From NCBI RefSeq assembly GCF_014203535.1, contig NZ_JACHJI010000003.1, positions 620,183 to 684,182 on the forward strand: a stretch of 64,000 bases of DNA. Direction: 5' to 3'. The first letter of the stretch is position 1. Every line of letters begins with the position of its first letter. Source of the stretch: Streptomyces griseomycini (GTDB lineage: Bacteria > Actinomycetota > Actinomycetes > Streptomycetales > Streptomycetaceae). The notes beneath the pieces are model-generated. The model had not been told where the DNA came from and made no database searches. It saw only the letters and a list, made by a program, of their open reading frames with translations. The position numbers and the translations under genes are program-made. Below, one piece after another: positions 19,103 to 29,585 of this stretch.

Positions 19103-19615
19103 GTGCCTCGCCCATTGGGAGAACTCGAAGACGCGGTCATGACGCGGGTGTGGAAGTGGAACCGCCCGGTGACCGTTCGGGAAGTCCTGGAAGATCTCCA
19201 GAAGGAACGGTCCATCGCGTACACCACGGTGATGACCGTTCTGGACAATCTCCATCAGAAGGGCTGGGTGCGCCGGGAGGCGGAAGGCCGGGCCTATCGA
19301 TATGAGGCGGTCTCCACTCGCGCCGCATACGCCGCCGCGCTGATGAACGAAGCGTGGTCGCAGAGCGACAACGCCGCCGCCGCTCTCGTCGCCTTCTTCG
19401 GCATGATGAGCGAGGAACAGCGCCAGGCCCTGACGGATGCGGTGCGCATCGTCCGGCTCCCGGAAACCGCGCGACAACCGGAACCACCGGCCGGACCCCC
19501 CCGAGAAGCACAACCCGCCGAACCCCCGGAACCCCCGGAAGCCGGGGAAGCCGGGGACGCGGAGGAAGCCCGGGACGAGAACCCCGGCTCCGCAGAGGGC
19601 CGCCGCGGGCGATAG
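19103..19615 (+). CDS. BlaI/MecI/CopY-family transcriptional repressor
   Basis: 170 residues. The N-terminal ~80 form the BlaI winged helix: LGELEDAVMTRVWKWNRPVT, IAYTTVMTVLDNLHQKGWV, then the wing. A helical dimerisation region follows, and then a Pro/Glu/Ala-rich tail encoded partly by 9-bp repeats (19523-19567). BlaI proteins usually answer to an M56 sensor protease, but none is adjacent, so its target and signal are unknown. Start GTG 19103; TATTGT at 19089-19094 is placed so that the transcript could be leaderless. Confidence 0.88.
   Translation: MPRPLGELEDAVMTRVWKWNRPVTVREVLEDLQKERSIAYTTVMTVLDNLHQKGWVRREAEGRAYRYEAVSTRAAYAAALMNEAWSQSDNAAAALVAFFGMMSEEQRQALTDAVRIVRLPETARQPEPPAGPPREAQPAEPPEPPEAGEAGDAEEARDENPGSAEGRRGR
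19523..19567 (+). repeat. Five 9-bp repeats in the BlaI-like gene tail
   Basis: Two copies of CCCCCGGAA are followed by GCCGGGGAA, GCCGGGGAC and GCGGAGGAA, in frame, encoding PPE/AGE/AEE triplets. Confidence 0.65.
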
Positions 19616-19624
19616 CGTCCGCTC

Positions 19625-20170
19625 ATGTCAGCAGACAGCTCAGCAGACAGCCCCGAAGTCACCGCAAAAGCCCTCACCGTCCGGCGGGCCCGCACCAGCG
19701 ACGTCCCGGCCGTGCGCCGTCTCCTCGACGCCTACGTCCGCGAGGGCATCCTGCTCGACAAAGCGATGGTGACGCTTTACGAGGACATCCAGGAGTTCTG
19801 GGTGGCGGAACGGGACGACAACGCCGAGGTCGTCGGCTGCGGCGCCCTGCACGTGATGTGGGAAGATCTCGCGGAAGTCCGCACCCTGGCCGTGAAGCCC
19901 GGCCTGAAGGGCTCCGGCGTCGGACACCAGTTGCTGGAGAAGTTGCTGCAGACCGCCCGCTGGCTCGGTGTTCGCCGTGTTTTCTGCCTGACCTTCGAAG
20001 TCGACTTCTTCGGCAAGCACGGCTTCGTGGAGATCGGCGAGACGCCCGTCGACACCGATGTGTACGCGGAGCTGCTGCGTTCCTATGACGAGGGCGTCGC
20101 GGAGTTCCTCGGTCTCGAACGAGTGAAACCGAACACCCTGGGCAACAGTCGGATGCTTCTGCATCTGTGA
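19625..20170 (+). CDS. GNAT-family amino-acid N-acetyltransferase (ArgA-like)
   Basis: 181 residues. The GNAT acetyl-CoA motif is EVRTLAVKPGLKGSGVGHQL, with CLTFEVDFFGKHGFVEIGET near the end. The best family match from memory is the short actinobacterial glutamate N-acetyltransferase type (Rv2747-like), which acetylates glutamate or glutamine at the head of arginine synthesis. The gene starts at ATG 19625 with a perfect 12-bp duplication (19628-19651) encoding SADS twice. No other arg gene is nearby. Confidence 0.82.
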   Translation: MSADSSADSPEVTAKALTVRRARTSDVPAVRRLLDAYVREGILLDKAMVTLYEDIQEFWVAERDDNAEVVGCGALHVMWEDLAEVRTLAVKPGLKGSGVGHQLLEKLLQTARWLGVRRVFCLTFEVDFFGKHGFVEIGETPVDTDVYAELLRSYDEGVAEFLGLERVKPNTLGNSRMLLHL

Positions 20171-20392
20171 TCGTCCGCGATTCCGCGCCGGACCCTTGCC
20201 CAGGTTCCCTATGTCCGAAACGCGCATGTTTCCGGACCGGAGGCGGGCAGTGGGTCCCCTCCAGGGGTTTGTGTTTTTCCGGCAAAAGCGGTTTGCTTTC
20301 CGACGTACTGCAGTAGTGCATATAACAGGGGACGGCGATACGGCGGACGCCGGCACACCCCGGCCCTGAAGTTATCGATGAAAGGAAATCCG
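20171..20392 (+). promoter_or_regulatory. AT-rich promoter region of lsr2
   Basis: This 222-bp region is much richer in A/T than its surroundings. TTTCCG (20297-20302) and TATAAC (20321-20326), 18 bp apart, form a plausible housekeeping promoter about 65 bp before the lsr2 start. Lsr2 prefers AT-rich DNA, so autoregulation here is possible but inferred. AAGGAAA before the GTG is the ribosome-binding site. Confidence 0.45.
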
Positions 20393-20728
20393 GTGGCACA
20401 GAAGGTTCAGGTCCTTCTTGTCGACGACCTCGACGGCGGCGAGGCGGACGAGACCGTGACGTTCGCGTTGGACGGCAAGACGTACGAGATCGATCTCACC
20501 ACCGCCAATGCGGACAAGCTCCGTGGCCTTCTCGAGCCTTACGTGAAGGGCGGTCGGCGTACCGGAGGCCGTGCTTCGGGCGGGCGCGGAAAGGCGCGTG
20601 CCTCTTCCGGCGGCAGCCAGGACACCGCGGCCATCCGCGCCTGGGCGAAGGAGAACGGTTACGAGGTCAACGACCGCGGCCGCGTCCCCGCGTCCATCCG
20701 CGAGGCCTACGAGAACGCCAACGCCTGA
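20393..20728 (+). CDS. lsr2: Nucleoid-associated xenogeneic silencer Lsr2
   Basis: 111 residues. The N-terminal dimerisation domain (AQKVQVLLVDDLDGGEADET, then FALDGKTYEIDLTTANADKL) is joined by a Gly/Arg/Ser-rich linker to the C-terminal DNA-binding domain. That domain ends IRAWAKENGYEVNDRGRVPA and carries the minor-groove RGR core. It coats AT-rich, often foreign DNA and silences it. GTG 20393 follows a good ribosome-binding site; the ATG at 20378 would place five odd residues before the conserved start. clpC lies downstream, a common arrangement in Streptomyces. Confidence 0.96.
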   Translation: MAQKVQVLLVDDLDGGEADETVTFALDGKTYEIDLTTANADKLRGLLEPYVKGGRRTGGRASGGRGKARASSGGSQDTAAIRAWAKENGYEVNDRGRVPASIREAYENANA

Positions 20729-20746
20729 CGGCGGCGCGAGCGGCGG

Positions 20747-21415
20747 CTACGCGCACGCGCGCCGCAGCCGGACCCGGTGGACCTGCGTCACCACCGTGTT
20801 CACCAGCCGCACGAGATCGGGGGTGCCGCCACGGCCCCCCGTCGTCGACAGCGTCGGCAGCGAGGCCTCGACCTCGCATCCCGGCTCGGGGGGCCGCAGC
20901 CACACGGCGGCCCCCTGCGAACCACCGTGACCGTGCCCCGGGGGAACCGGGGGAACCGGGGAAACCGCGGGAGCCGGGGAAGCCAGGGGAGCCGGGGGAA
21001 GCGGCCGGGGGGCGGGGACACCACGGCCGGGAGGCCGGGGGGCGTCCATGAGGCCGCCCGCGCCGACCGCGGCCAGGTCCAGCTCCAGCGAGCCCCACTC
21101 CAGCCAGTCCAGCAGCCCCGGCAGCTCCTCCGCGCTGCCCGCGGCCACCAGCAGCCGCATCCGGCCGCCCTGCACCGCCACCGGGAACCCCCGGCCGGCG
21201 GGCCCCAGACGCTCCAGCGCCGCGTGCCCCGCCTCGGCCGGCAGGTCCAGGACGTCGAAACGCTCCCCCACCACCAGGCGCACCGGAACCCCGGGCGCCG
21301 TCGGCCAGCCCAGTGCGTTCTCGTACCAGAGCCGGACCTCGTCGCCCGGCTCGGACGGCCGCCGGGCGGGCGGCCGGCCGGCGAGCGGGACCGGACCGGG
21401 GACGGTGCCAACCAT
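20747..21415 (-). CDS. Conserved hypothetical protein (SCO3374-like)
   Basis: About 222 residues. A central conserved block reads VRLWYENALGWPTAPGVPVR, LVVGERFDVLDLPAEAG, then VAVQGGRMRLLVAAGSAEEL and LLDWLEWGSLELDL. The WYENALGWPT block resembles the small prim-pol-related proteins of Streptomyces, but no catalytic residues can be assigned. A Pro/Ala-rich segment from seven 9-bp repeats splits the C-terminal part. The start is uncertain; ATG 21415 (MVGTVPGPVP) is used because upstream sequence lacks coding character. It is convergent with lsr2, 18 bp away. Confidence 0.65.
   Translation of the reverse strand: MVGTVPGPVPLAGRPPARRPSEPGDEVRLWYENALGWPTAPGVPVRLVVGERFDVLDLPAEAGHAALERLGPAGRGFPVAVQGGRMRLLVAAGSAEELPGLLDWLEWGSLELDLAAVGAGGLMDAPRPPGRGVPAPRPLPPAPLASPAPAVSPVPPVPPGHGHGGSQGAAVWLRPPEPGCEVEASLPTLSTTGGRGGTPDLVRLVNTVVTQVHRVRLRRACA
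20941..21003. repeat. Seven 9-bp repeats in the SCO3374-like gene
   Basis: Imperfect copies of ggggaaccg run head to tail and encode a Pro/Val/Ala/Ser triplet repeat on the minus strand. They keep the reading frame. Confidence 0.75.
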
Positions 21416-21859
21416 GCCCGGCGCAACCGCCGGGAGACGCTCCGGGTTACGCTCAGGGTTACCTTGGGTGCCGCACCGTATCCGCAGAGTGTCGAACAGG
21501 GGGGCGTGCGGTGGTGCGCGGGGGCGCAAGGTTGTTCGCCCGTAGCGGAGGGAACCCGTGCACTCGGCATGGACTGTCCGTAGCAGCGGGTAAGACATCC
21601 CTAGTGGGAGGGGGCGACACGCAGGGCGGCACGTCTCCCGTTCGCCATGGGCGTACTGGCGATGGGGGTAACTGCCTGGCCTGCGGGAACATCGTCTCGC
21701 ACCATCGGGTTGGAGCAGATGTCGGCGTGAGCGGGGTCAGGAGGCCATCGACGGTGTCGGCAGTTGGAATGAGCGGTCCCCGCTCGCGGGACTAAGCTGC
21801 GGAAGGACAGGGAGGGGAAGTTCCCCCCACTGCCTGACCGCTCTGAGGAGCGATTAACG
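21416..21859 (+). promoter_or_regulatory. clpC promoter region with a ClgR-type operator
   Basis: This 444-bp gap upstream of clpC holds GTTCGC-ccgta-GCG at 21534-21547. It matches the GTTCGC-N5-GCG operator described for ClgR, the activator of clp and lon genes in Streptomyces (established knowledge, recalled). The site lies about 310 bp before the start codon, so a long untranslated leader is expected. The clpC ribosome-binding site is GAGGAG at 21845-21850. No ORF in the gap looks coding. Confidence 0.6.
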
Positions 21860-24385
<2,526 letters not shown>

Positions 24386-24401
24386 GCGTCCCGGTCAGCG
24401 A

Positions 24402-24437
24402 GAAGGGGCCGGTGCCTTTCGGGGCACCGGCCCCTTC
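24402..24437. terminator. Terminator between clpC and the convergent NACHT gene
   Basis: A perfect 15-bp stem (24402-24416 with 24423-24437) has the 6-base loop tttcgg. It lies 16 bases after the clpC stop and just before the stop of the gene on the other strand, so it probably serves both. Confidence 0.85.
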
Positions 24438-24444
24438 GGCGTGC

Positions 24445-27400
24445 TCAGGACAGGGCGAAGGGGCGACCGCGGCTGACGGTGACCTCGACGCCGGCGAACT
24501 GCGCGGAGTACCGGGCCGCGTCCACCGGGGTGGTGGCCCCCGCGGGAAACAGCCGGACGCCGCGCACCCCGGGGCAGAGCCGGGACAACGCCGACAGGTC
24601 CGTGTCTTCCCGCAGGCCGGTCACGTTCAGCTCCTCCACCGCGGGGAGCGCCGGTGCGGCCCCGGTGATCCCGGCGGCGAGGCGGGCATCGACGGTGAGC
24701 GAGGTGAGCGCGGGCAGTGCGGCCAGCTCGGCCCAGTCCCCGGGGGCGAGACGGCCGTCGCCCAGACCGACGTGGGTCAGCGTCGCCCAGTGGCTCAGGC
24801 CCCTCAGGTCCGCGAGCCGCGCCCGTTCGTACAGGTGGAGGTAGGTCAGCGGTGCGCCGTGGGGCAGCGCTGCCAGGCCGGGTGCCAGGGGGGTGGCCAG
24901 CGAGAGGCTGCGCAGGGTGTGGAGGCGGTCGAGCCCGGACAGGTCACTGAGGTCGTCCAGCAGCAGGTTGTCCACCTCCAGCTCCGCCAGCGCGGACAGA
25001 TCGCGGACCGCGGGGCAGTCCACGAGGTTCAGCTGCCGGAGCGAGCCCAGTTCCCGCAGGGGGCCCAGGTCCTCCAGCAGGGTGTTGTCCAACAGACCCA
25101 GCCGCTCCACGCCCGCGGGGAGGGCACGCACGAGGTCCCGGGGCTCGTGGTCGCCCCACACCGACAGCCGCTTGCGCGGACCGATCCGGCTCAGGGCCCG
25201 CAGGGCCTCCGGTGAGGAGACGCGGACGAAGAAGTCGTCGCTGTCGACCCGGGCCAGCACCTCGTCGGCGTACAGCCCGGGGTCGAAGCGGTCCCAGGCG
25301 AGCATGAGGCTGATCCGGACCCGTTCCGCGGGATGCTCCGCGTACCGGGCCAGCACCGGGACCGCCGCCTCGGAGCCGACCAGGGCGGCGGTCGCCGTCA
25401 CCGCCTCGGCCTCCTCGTCCGACAGGCCGTCCGGCCCCGGCAGCAGCTCCAGCACCAGAGGCCCCGCCTCCGCCAGATCCCGGGCCTCCTCGGTGGTCCG
25501 GGGCGGCAGGAGCGAGGACGCCAGGTCCTCGACCCGGTGACGCACCGCCGGGTCGAGCTCCGTGGCGTGCTCCAGGCAGGCCATGGCCAGCAGCCGGGCC
25601 CGCTTGCCGGGGCGGGAGGTCAGCAGGCCGAGCAGCTCGGCCCGCTCCCGGGGCCTGGCCTGGGCCACCGCCATGCGGATCACGTCCGACCACTGGTCGT
25701 CGTCGGCGTGCTCGGCGAGCAGGCCCAGGTCCCCCGCCTCCACGGCCGCCCGGGCGCCGAGGAAGTCCTGGAACGTGCGGTGGACGAAGTGGAGGGTGTC
25801 CGGGGTGGGGGCGAGGAGCAGGCCCGTGCGGATCAGGAAGTGGTCGAGCACCGCTGCCGCGTCGCCGAGGCGGGAGACCGCCGGGACCGCCGGGAGGATC
25901 TCCGCGACGATGTGCTCCGCGCGGGAGCGGTCCATCTCCGTGCGGCCGTTGCGGATGAGCCAGTACGCCAGCCGCTGGAGGAGCTGCAGCTGGGGCTCCT
26001 CGCCCGGCTCCGGGCCGGCCATGTCGCGCTCGCGGTCGCGCCGGACGAGCAGCATCGACAGGGCGGCCTCGTACAGCTCCTTGCGCCCGTGCGGGAGGTA
26101 GCCGCGCCGGTCGCGGTGCAGGGCGCAGATCAGCCCGCACATCAGCGGATTGGTGGCCAGCCTGCCGAGGTCCGGCTTGGTGCGTACGGCCTGGAGGAGC
26201 TGTTCCTCGTACGAGGCGAGCTGCGCGTCCTCCTCCGCGACGCCGGTCGCGGCGGCGCGGTGCCAGCGCCGGACGAAGGAGGTGACGTCCGCCGTGCTCA
26301 TCGCGGAGAGGACCAGCTCGGTGAACCCGTCGGCGGCCAGCCAGTCCTCCCGTACGGCCGAGGGCCGGGAGGTGACGAGCCAGCCGTTGCCGGGGTACGA
26401 CGCCAGGAGGTCGGTCAGCCAGCTCCGCGCGCGCTCGCGCTCCGCCTCCGGTACCTCGTCGAGGCCGTCCACCAGCACCAGCCCCCGCCCGGCGGCCAGG
26501 ACGCGGTCCTCCCAGCCCTCCGGCTGCGCTCCGGCCAGCGGGCTGCCGGTCGCGGCGAGGAAGGACGCGGGGGCCGGGAGCCGCTCGCCGTGCCGGGTGA
26601 GGGTGCGCAGCGGCAGGACGAAGGGCACCTTGCCGGTGAGGTGGGCCATCGTCTCCGTGGCGCCGGTCGCGGCGGAGACGGCGAGCCACTGGATCAGCGT
26701 CGTCTTGCCCGAACCGGCGACGCCCCGCAGCAGCACCCGCTCGTGGTCGGCCAGCGCCTGGTCGGTGGGCCGGGAGACCTGGGCGGGAGGCTCCACGTCG
26801 AAGGGCGGGGAACCCCGCTCGCCCTCGCGTCCGGTGGCCTCCAGGCTCAGGTAGGCGGCGTCGAGCGGCCACTGGCGGGGGGAGTGGGCGAGGTCGATGC
26901 CGTAGATGGTGAGCGTGCCGTGCTTCCTCGCGAGGTGGGCGAGGTAGCGGCGTTCGAAGGCCGCGTCCGCGGCGGCGGGTCGGGGCACGCGGGTGAGCAG
27001 GTCGTCGACCTGCGCGATCAGCTCGGCCTGGGCCCGGGTCTGGTGCACCAGGGTGCGGGCCACGAAGGTGGAGCGGCGGCTGAAGAACTCCAGGACGTGC
27101 AGGCAGGCCCACTGCGTCGCCGAGTCGAGGAAGACGGACGCGTCCGCGGTGAGGCCGTCCGGCGGCGGGGCCCGGTGGCGCAGCCGCCGGGCGAGTCCGC
27201 GACTGCCCAGCCGTACGGCCTGGACGTCGTCCATGTCCAGGTCTCCGAGGGCGAGCAGCCGACGGGCCAGGGCGTCGGTGACGGCCGTTTCCTCGTCGGG
27301 CGGGAACGGCCGTTCGCCCGGGGAGGCCATGGCCTCCGCGACCAGCCTGCCGGCGAGCCTGCGCACCTCCTTCTCGCCCAGGGTGCGCTTCTCGCCCCGG

Positions 27401-27543
27401 AAGGAGACCAGGTCCGTCAGCCGGACGGGTTTGTCCACGAGCCCGGCACCGGGCCCGTCCGGCACGAAGAGCTTGCGCACCAGCGGGCCGATCAGGCTGG
27501 ACGCCAGCCTTCCGCCCAGGACCGCGGGCTCCAACCGCCTCAC
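24445..27543 (-). CDS. NLR-like STAND NTPase: N-terminal helical (NNH-type) domain, NACHT, C-terminal leucine-rich repeats
   Basis: 1032 residues. Residues 1-250 form a helical N-terminal domain resembling the NNH domain of actinobacterial NACHT proteins. The NACHT ATPase follows: Walker A GVAGSGKTTLIQW (~274-286), Walker B LVLVDGLDEVP (~355-365, with the double-acid DGLDE typical of NACHT) and WLVTSRPS. A winged-helix/helical region runs to ~750 (FVHRTFQDFLGARAAVEAGD is the usual end-of-NACHT helix). About seven degenerate leucine-rich repeats follow (LGSLRQLNLVDCPAVRDLSA, LHTLRSLSLATP, LTHVGLGDG). No TM segment or separate effector domain is apparent. Bacterial NACHT proteins of this class defend against phage by sensing infection and oligomerising. 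Start GTG 27543 sits inside a palindrome; an in-frame stop lies 13 codons upstream. It is a lone gene. Confidence 0.9.
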   Translation of the reverse strand: MRRLEPAVLGGRLASSLIGPLVRKLFVPDGPGAGLVDKPVRLTDLVSFRGEKRTLGEKEVRRLAGRLVAEAMASPGERPFPPDEETAVTDALARRLLALGDLDMDDVQAVRLGSRGLARRLRHRAPPPDGLTADASVFLDSATQWACLHVLEFFSRRSTFVARTLVHQTRAQAELIAQVDDLLTRVPRPAAADAAFERRYLAHLARKHGTLTIYGIDLAHSPRQWPLDAAYLSLEATGREGERGSPPFDVEPPAQVSRPTDQALADHERVLLRGVAGSGKTTLIQWLAVSAATGATETMAHLTGKVPFVLPLRTLTRHGERLPAPASFLAATGSPLAGAQPEGWEDRVLAAGRGLVLVDGLDEVPEAERERARSWLTDLLASYPGNGWLVTSRPSAVREDWLAADGFTELVLSAMSTADVTSFVRRWHRAAATGVAEEDAQLASYEEQLLQAVRTKPDLGRLATNPLMCGLICALHRDRRGYLPHGRKELYEAALSMLLVRRDRERDMAGPEPGEEPQLQLLQRLAYWLIRNGRTEMDRSRAEHIVAEILPAVPAVSRLGDAAAVLDHFLIRTGLLLAPTPDTLHFVHRTFQDFLGARAAVEAGDLGLLAEHADDDQWSDVIRMAVAQARPRERAELLGLLTSRPGKRARLLAMACLEHATELDPAVRHRVEDLASSLLPPRTTEEARDLAEAGPLVLELLPGPDGLSDEEAEAVTATAALVGSEAAVPVLARYAEHPAERVRISLMLAWDRFDPGLYADEVLARVDSDDFFVRVSSPEALRALSRIGPRKRLSVWGDHEPRDLVRALPAGVERLGLLDNTLLEDLGPLRELGSLRQLNLVDCPAVRDLSALAELEVDNLLLDDLSDLSGLDRLHTLRSLSLATPLAPGLAALPHGAPLTYLHLYERARLADLRGLSHWATLTHVGLGDGRLAPGDWAELAALPALTSLTVDARLAAGITGAAPALPAVEELNVTGLREDTDLSALSRLCPGVRGVRLFPAGATTPVDAARYSAQFAGVEVTVSRGRPFALS

Positions 27544-27576
27544 CCCCGTGAACGCGTGTGAGCGTGAACGGGGGTG
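27541..27576. promoter_or_regulatory. Palindrome with 8-bp direct repeats over the NACHT gene start codon
   Basis: CACCCCCG (27541-27548) and CGGGGGTG (27569-27576) form a perfect inverted pair 20 bp apart. Between them run CGTGAACG, CGTGTGAG and CGTGAACG as consecutive 8-bp units (27547-27570). The GTG start codon lies in the left arm, so a bound protein or an RNA hairpin here could block expression. Confidence 0.4.
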
Positions 27577-27601
27577 AGACTACCCGGGGCGGGTCCACCG
27601 A

Positions 27602-28279
27602 TCAGGACAGTTGCCCGTCGTAGTCCGGCAGCTTGAAGGTCTTCTCGGCGTGGCCGCCCGACAGGTCGGTGGGGCTGTTGCCGATGTTGGCGATGATCGT
27701 GTAGCCCTTCGACTCGATGGCGACGCGCTGGGCCGTCTTGTAGTCGGCCACGTTCTTGAAGAGGTCGAGGAACCCGCGCACGTAGAGCCCGGAGGACTCG
27801 TAGCCCGCACGGTCGAGGTTGTACGCGGTGGGCGCGTGGATGATGCCCGGGCGGGCGGTCACGAAGAACAGGGCGACGCCGCGCTCCTGGGCGTACTCGG
27901 CGACCTCCAGGACCGGTTCGTTGGCGGGCTGCGGGAAGCTGAAGCCGAAGTCCGTCTCCAGCGCGGTGTTGTCGATGTCGAGGACGATCGCCTGCTTCTC
28001 GCCCGGCCTCGGGCTCGCGATCCGCTGCTTCAGGTAGGGCAGCGCCTGGTCCATGACCGCCTGGCAGTCCTTCTGCCAGGTGTCGTAGTCGACGTCGGCC
28101 GCGGCGGACGCCGTGACGGCCGCCGCGGACACGGGGGCGGGGGCCGGGGCGGGCGACGCCGTGACGGCGCCCGCGGGCGCGACCGTCATGGTGAGCACGG
28201 CGCCGGTGACGGCGGCGGTGCCGAGGGCCCGCTTCCAGGTGCGCCCGGCCTGTCTGGTCTGTCCGGTCTGTTCGGTCAT
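27602..28279 (-). CDS. Secreted class-B-like HAD acid phosphatase
   Basis: 225 residues. A signal peptide fills about residues 14-40 (RTWKRALGTAAVTGAVLTMT, VAPAGAVTA). The HAD nucleophile motif is IVLDIDNTALETDF, and FFVTARPG provides motif II, as in plant-like/Acid_phosphat_B enzymes. It should release phosphate from organic phosphates outside the cell. No convincing Pho-box direct repeat was seen upstream, so phosphate control is open. The start is ATG 28279. Confidence 0.9.
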   Translation of the reverse strand: MTEQTGQTRQAGRTWKRALGTAAVTGAVLTMTVAPAGAVTASPAPAPAPVSAAAVTASAAADVDYDTWQKDCQAVMDQALPYLKQRIASPRPGEKQAIVLDIDNTALETDFGFSFPQPANEPVLEVAEYAQERGVALFFVTARPGIIHAPTAYNLDRAGYESSGLYVRGFLDLFKNVADYKTAQRVAIESKGYTIIANIGNSPTDLSGGHAEKTFKLPDYDGQLS

Positions 28280-28841
28280 GGGGGGTGGCGTCCTCTCATG
28301 CCTGCGCGGATGCCTGACGGCACAAAGTTGTCGCGTGCATGCTCGCCCGGGCAAGTGGCGGGACGGCAACGATTGGGTTACCGGGCAGTAGTCAGTCGGT
28401 TCCCCTCCGTGTCGCGAGCCCTCCGGACGGTGTGCTCCCGGCCACGCCCGGGGGCGATCGAACCCTCCCGGGGGGAGGGGCGCACCGGGCGGCCACGGCG
28501 TAGTCCGGGTCACATTTCCCCGCCTCCCGCCAGGGGTCGCCGGTGATGTGCCGCACAGGACGTGCGTCACGTACTACCCGGAATAGGGGAGAGGGCGAGA
28601 ACTAAGAAATCGGACATATCGTTCCGGTCGGGTGGGTTCAATCCAGCCCTCTGACCTGCTTTGTCCCAAATAGCTGATCTGTCGTGACCCGTTAAGTTTT
28701 GGGATGAAGTACTAGGCATGGTCGTAGATCACACCTTTGCGCACCTATCGCCGGTCGGGTTACCAATGTGGAGCCCGCCCGGTGAACGCCAGTGCGCCAG
28801 CCGGACGGGCGTCCCCGTGATCCCGTCCCCATGAGGTTCGA
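28280..28841. other. Divergent intergenic region, acid phosphatase / M23 peptidase
   Basis: A 562-bp gap. Its right half (28590-28760) is unusually AT-rich and probably contains the M23-peptidase promoter and a long leader. An inverted repeat, TCCCAAA (28664-28670) with TTTGGGA (28698-28704), could be an operator. The peptidase leader was compared by eye with the ydaO (c-di-AMP) riboswitch pattern often found before Streptomyces wall-hydrolase genes, and its signature motifs were not found. No coding ORF is supported. Confidence 0.4.
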
Positions 28842-29585
28842 ATGTCCCCGCGTGTCACGTCCCGCTCCTCCCGTCCGACCGCCCTCCGTACCCGTGCGGC
28901 CGTGCTGGCCGCCGGCCTCGGCGCCTCGGTCGCACTGGGAGCCGGGGTCGCGGCCGCCGTCGACACCACGGCGGCCTCCAGCGCCACCGGCGCGACCACC
29001 GCCGCGCACGCCGTCGAGGCGCAGGCCGCCGCCCAGGCCAAGGCCGCGAAGGCCCAGGCCGCCGAGATCAAGAAGGCCGCCGAGGCGAGGAAGGCGGCTC
29101 AGGCCGCGAAGGCCGCCAAGGCGGCCGAGGTCAAGAAGGCCGCGCAGGCCGCCGCCGCGAAGCAGGCGTCCTGGGTCGACCCGGTGAAGAACTACCGTCT
29201 CTCCGCGAGCTTCGCCCAGAACGGCGGCATGTGGGCGTCCAAGCACAGCGGCCAGGACTACGCCGTCCCGACCGGCACCCCGGTCGTGGCCGCGCACGGC
29301 GGCACCGTCGTCAAGGCCGGCCCCAACGGCGCCGGCGACGGCCCCGCCTACGGCAACGCCGTCGTGATCAAGCACGGCAACGGCGTGTACTCCCAGTACG
29401 CCCACCTGTCGCAGGTCAACGTCCAGGCCGGCCAGGTCGTCAAGACCGGCCAGAAGATCGCCCTGTCCGGCAACACCGGCAACTCCAGCGGCCCGCACCT
29501 GCACTTCGAGATCCGCACCACCCCGAACTACGGCTCCGCGATCGACCCGGCCGCCTTCCTGCGCTCCAAGGGCGTGACCGTCTAA
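28842..29585 (+). CDS. Secreted M23-family peptidoglycan endopeptidase
   Basis: 247 residues. An N-terminal signal sequence (RTRAAVLAAGLGASVALGAG) is followed by an Ala/Lys-rich coiled segment (residues ~60-110) and a C-terminal LytM domain. Zinc ligands are seen in KHSGQDYAVPTGTPV (HxxxD) and SGPHLHFEIR (HxH), with YSQYAHL between. It should cleave peptide crosslinks in peptidoglycan. ATG 28842 has GAGG five bases upstream. The Ala/Lys coil probably positions the enzyme on the wall. Confidence 0.93.
   Translation: MSPRVTSRSSRPTALRTRAAVLAAGLGASVALGAGVAAAVDTTAASSATGATTAAHAVEAQAAAQAKAAKAQAAEIKKAAEARKAAQAAKAAKAAEVKKAAQAAAAKQASWVDPVKNYRLSASFAQNGGMWASKHSGQDYAVPTGTPVVAAHGGTVVKAGPNGAGDGPAYGNAVVIKHGNGVYSQYAHLSQVNVQAGQVVKTGQKIALSGNTGNSSGPHLHFEIRTTPNYGSAIDPAAFLRSKGVTV

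Noticed and set aside
24402..24437. Hairpin as an attachment-site core for an integrated element carrying the NACHT gene
   Set aside because: It is a simple perfect terminator stem; no second copy, integrase or tRNA gene is nearby.
24944..27598. Second long minus-strand frame over the NACHT gene
   Set aside because: Composition is Arg/Pro/Gly-rich without motifs; it is the out-of-frame shadow of the NACHT-LRR protein.
28600..28841. Possible ydaO (c-di-AMP) riboswitch before the M23 peptidase gene
   Set aside because: Streptomyces wall-hydrolase genes often have one, but the signature segments (GGGTGAATC-like and CCGAACCCGTCAGC-like) could not be found in this leader.
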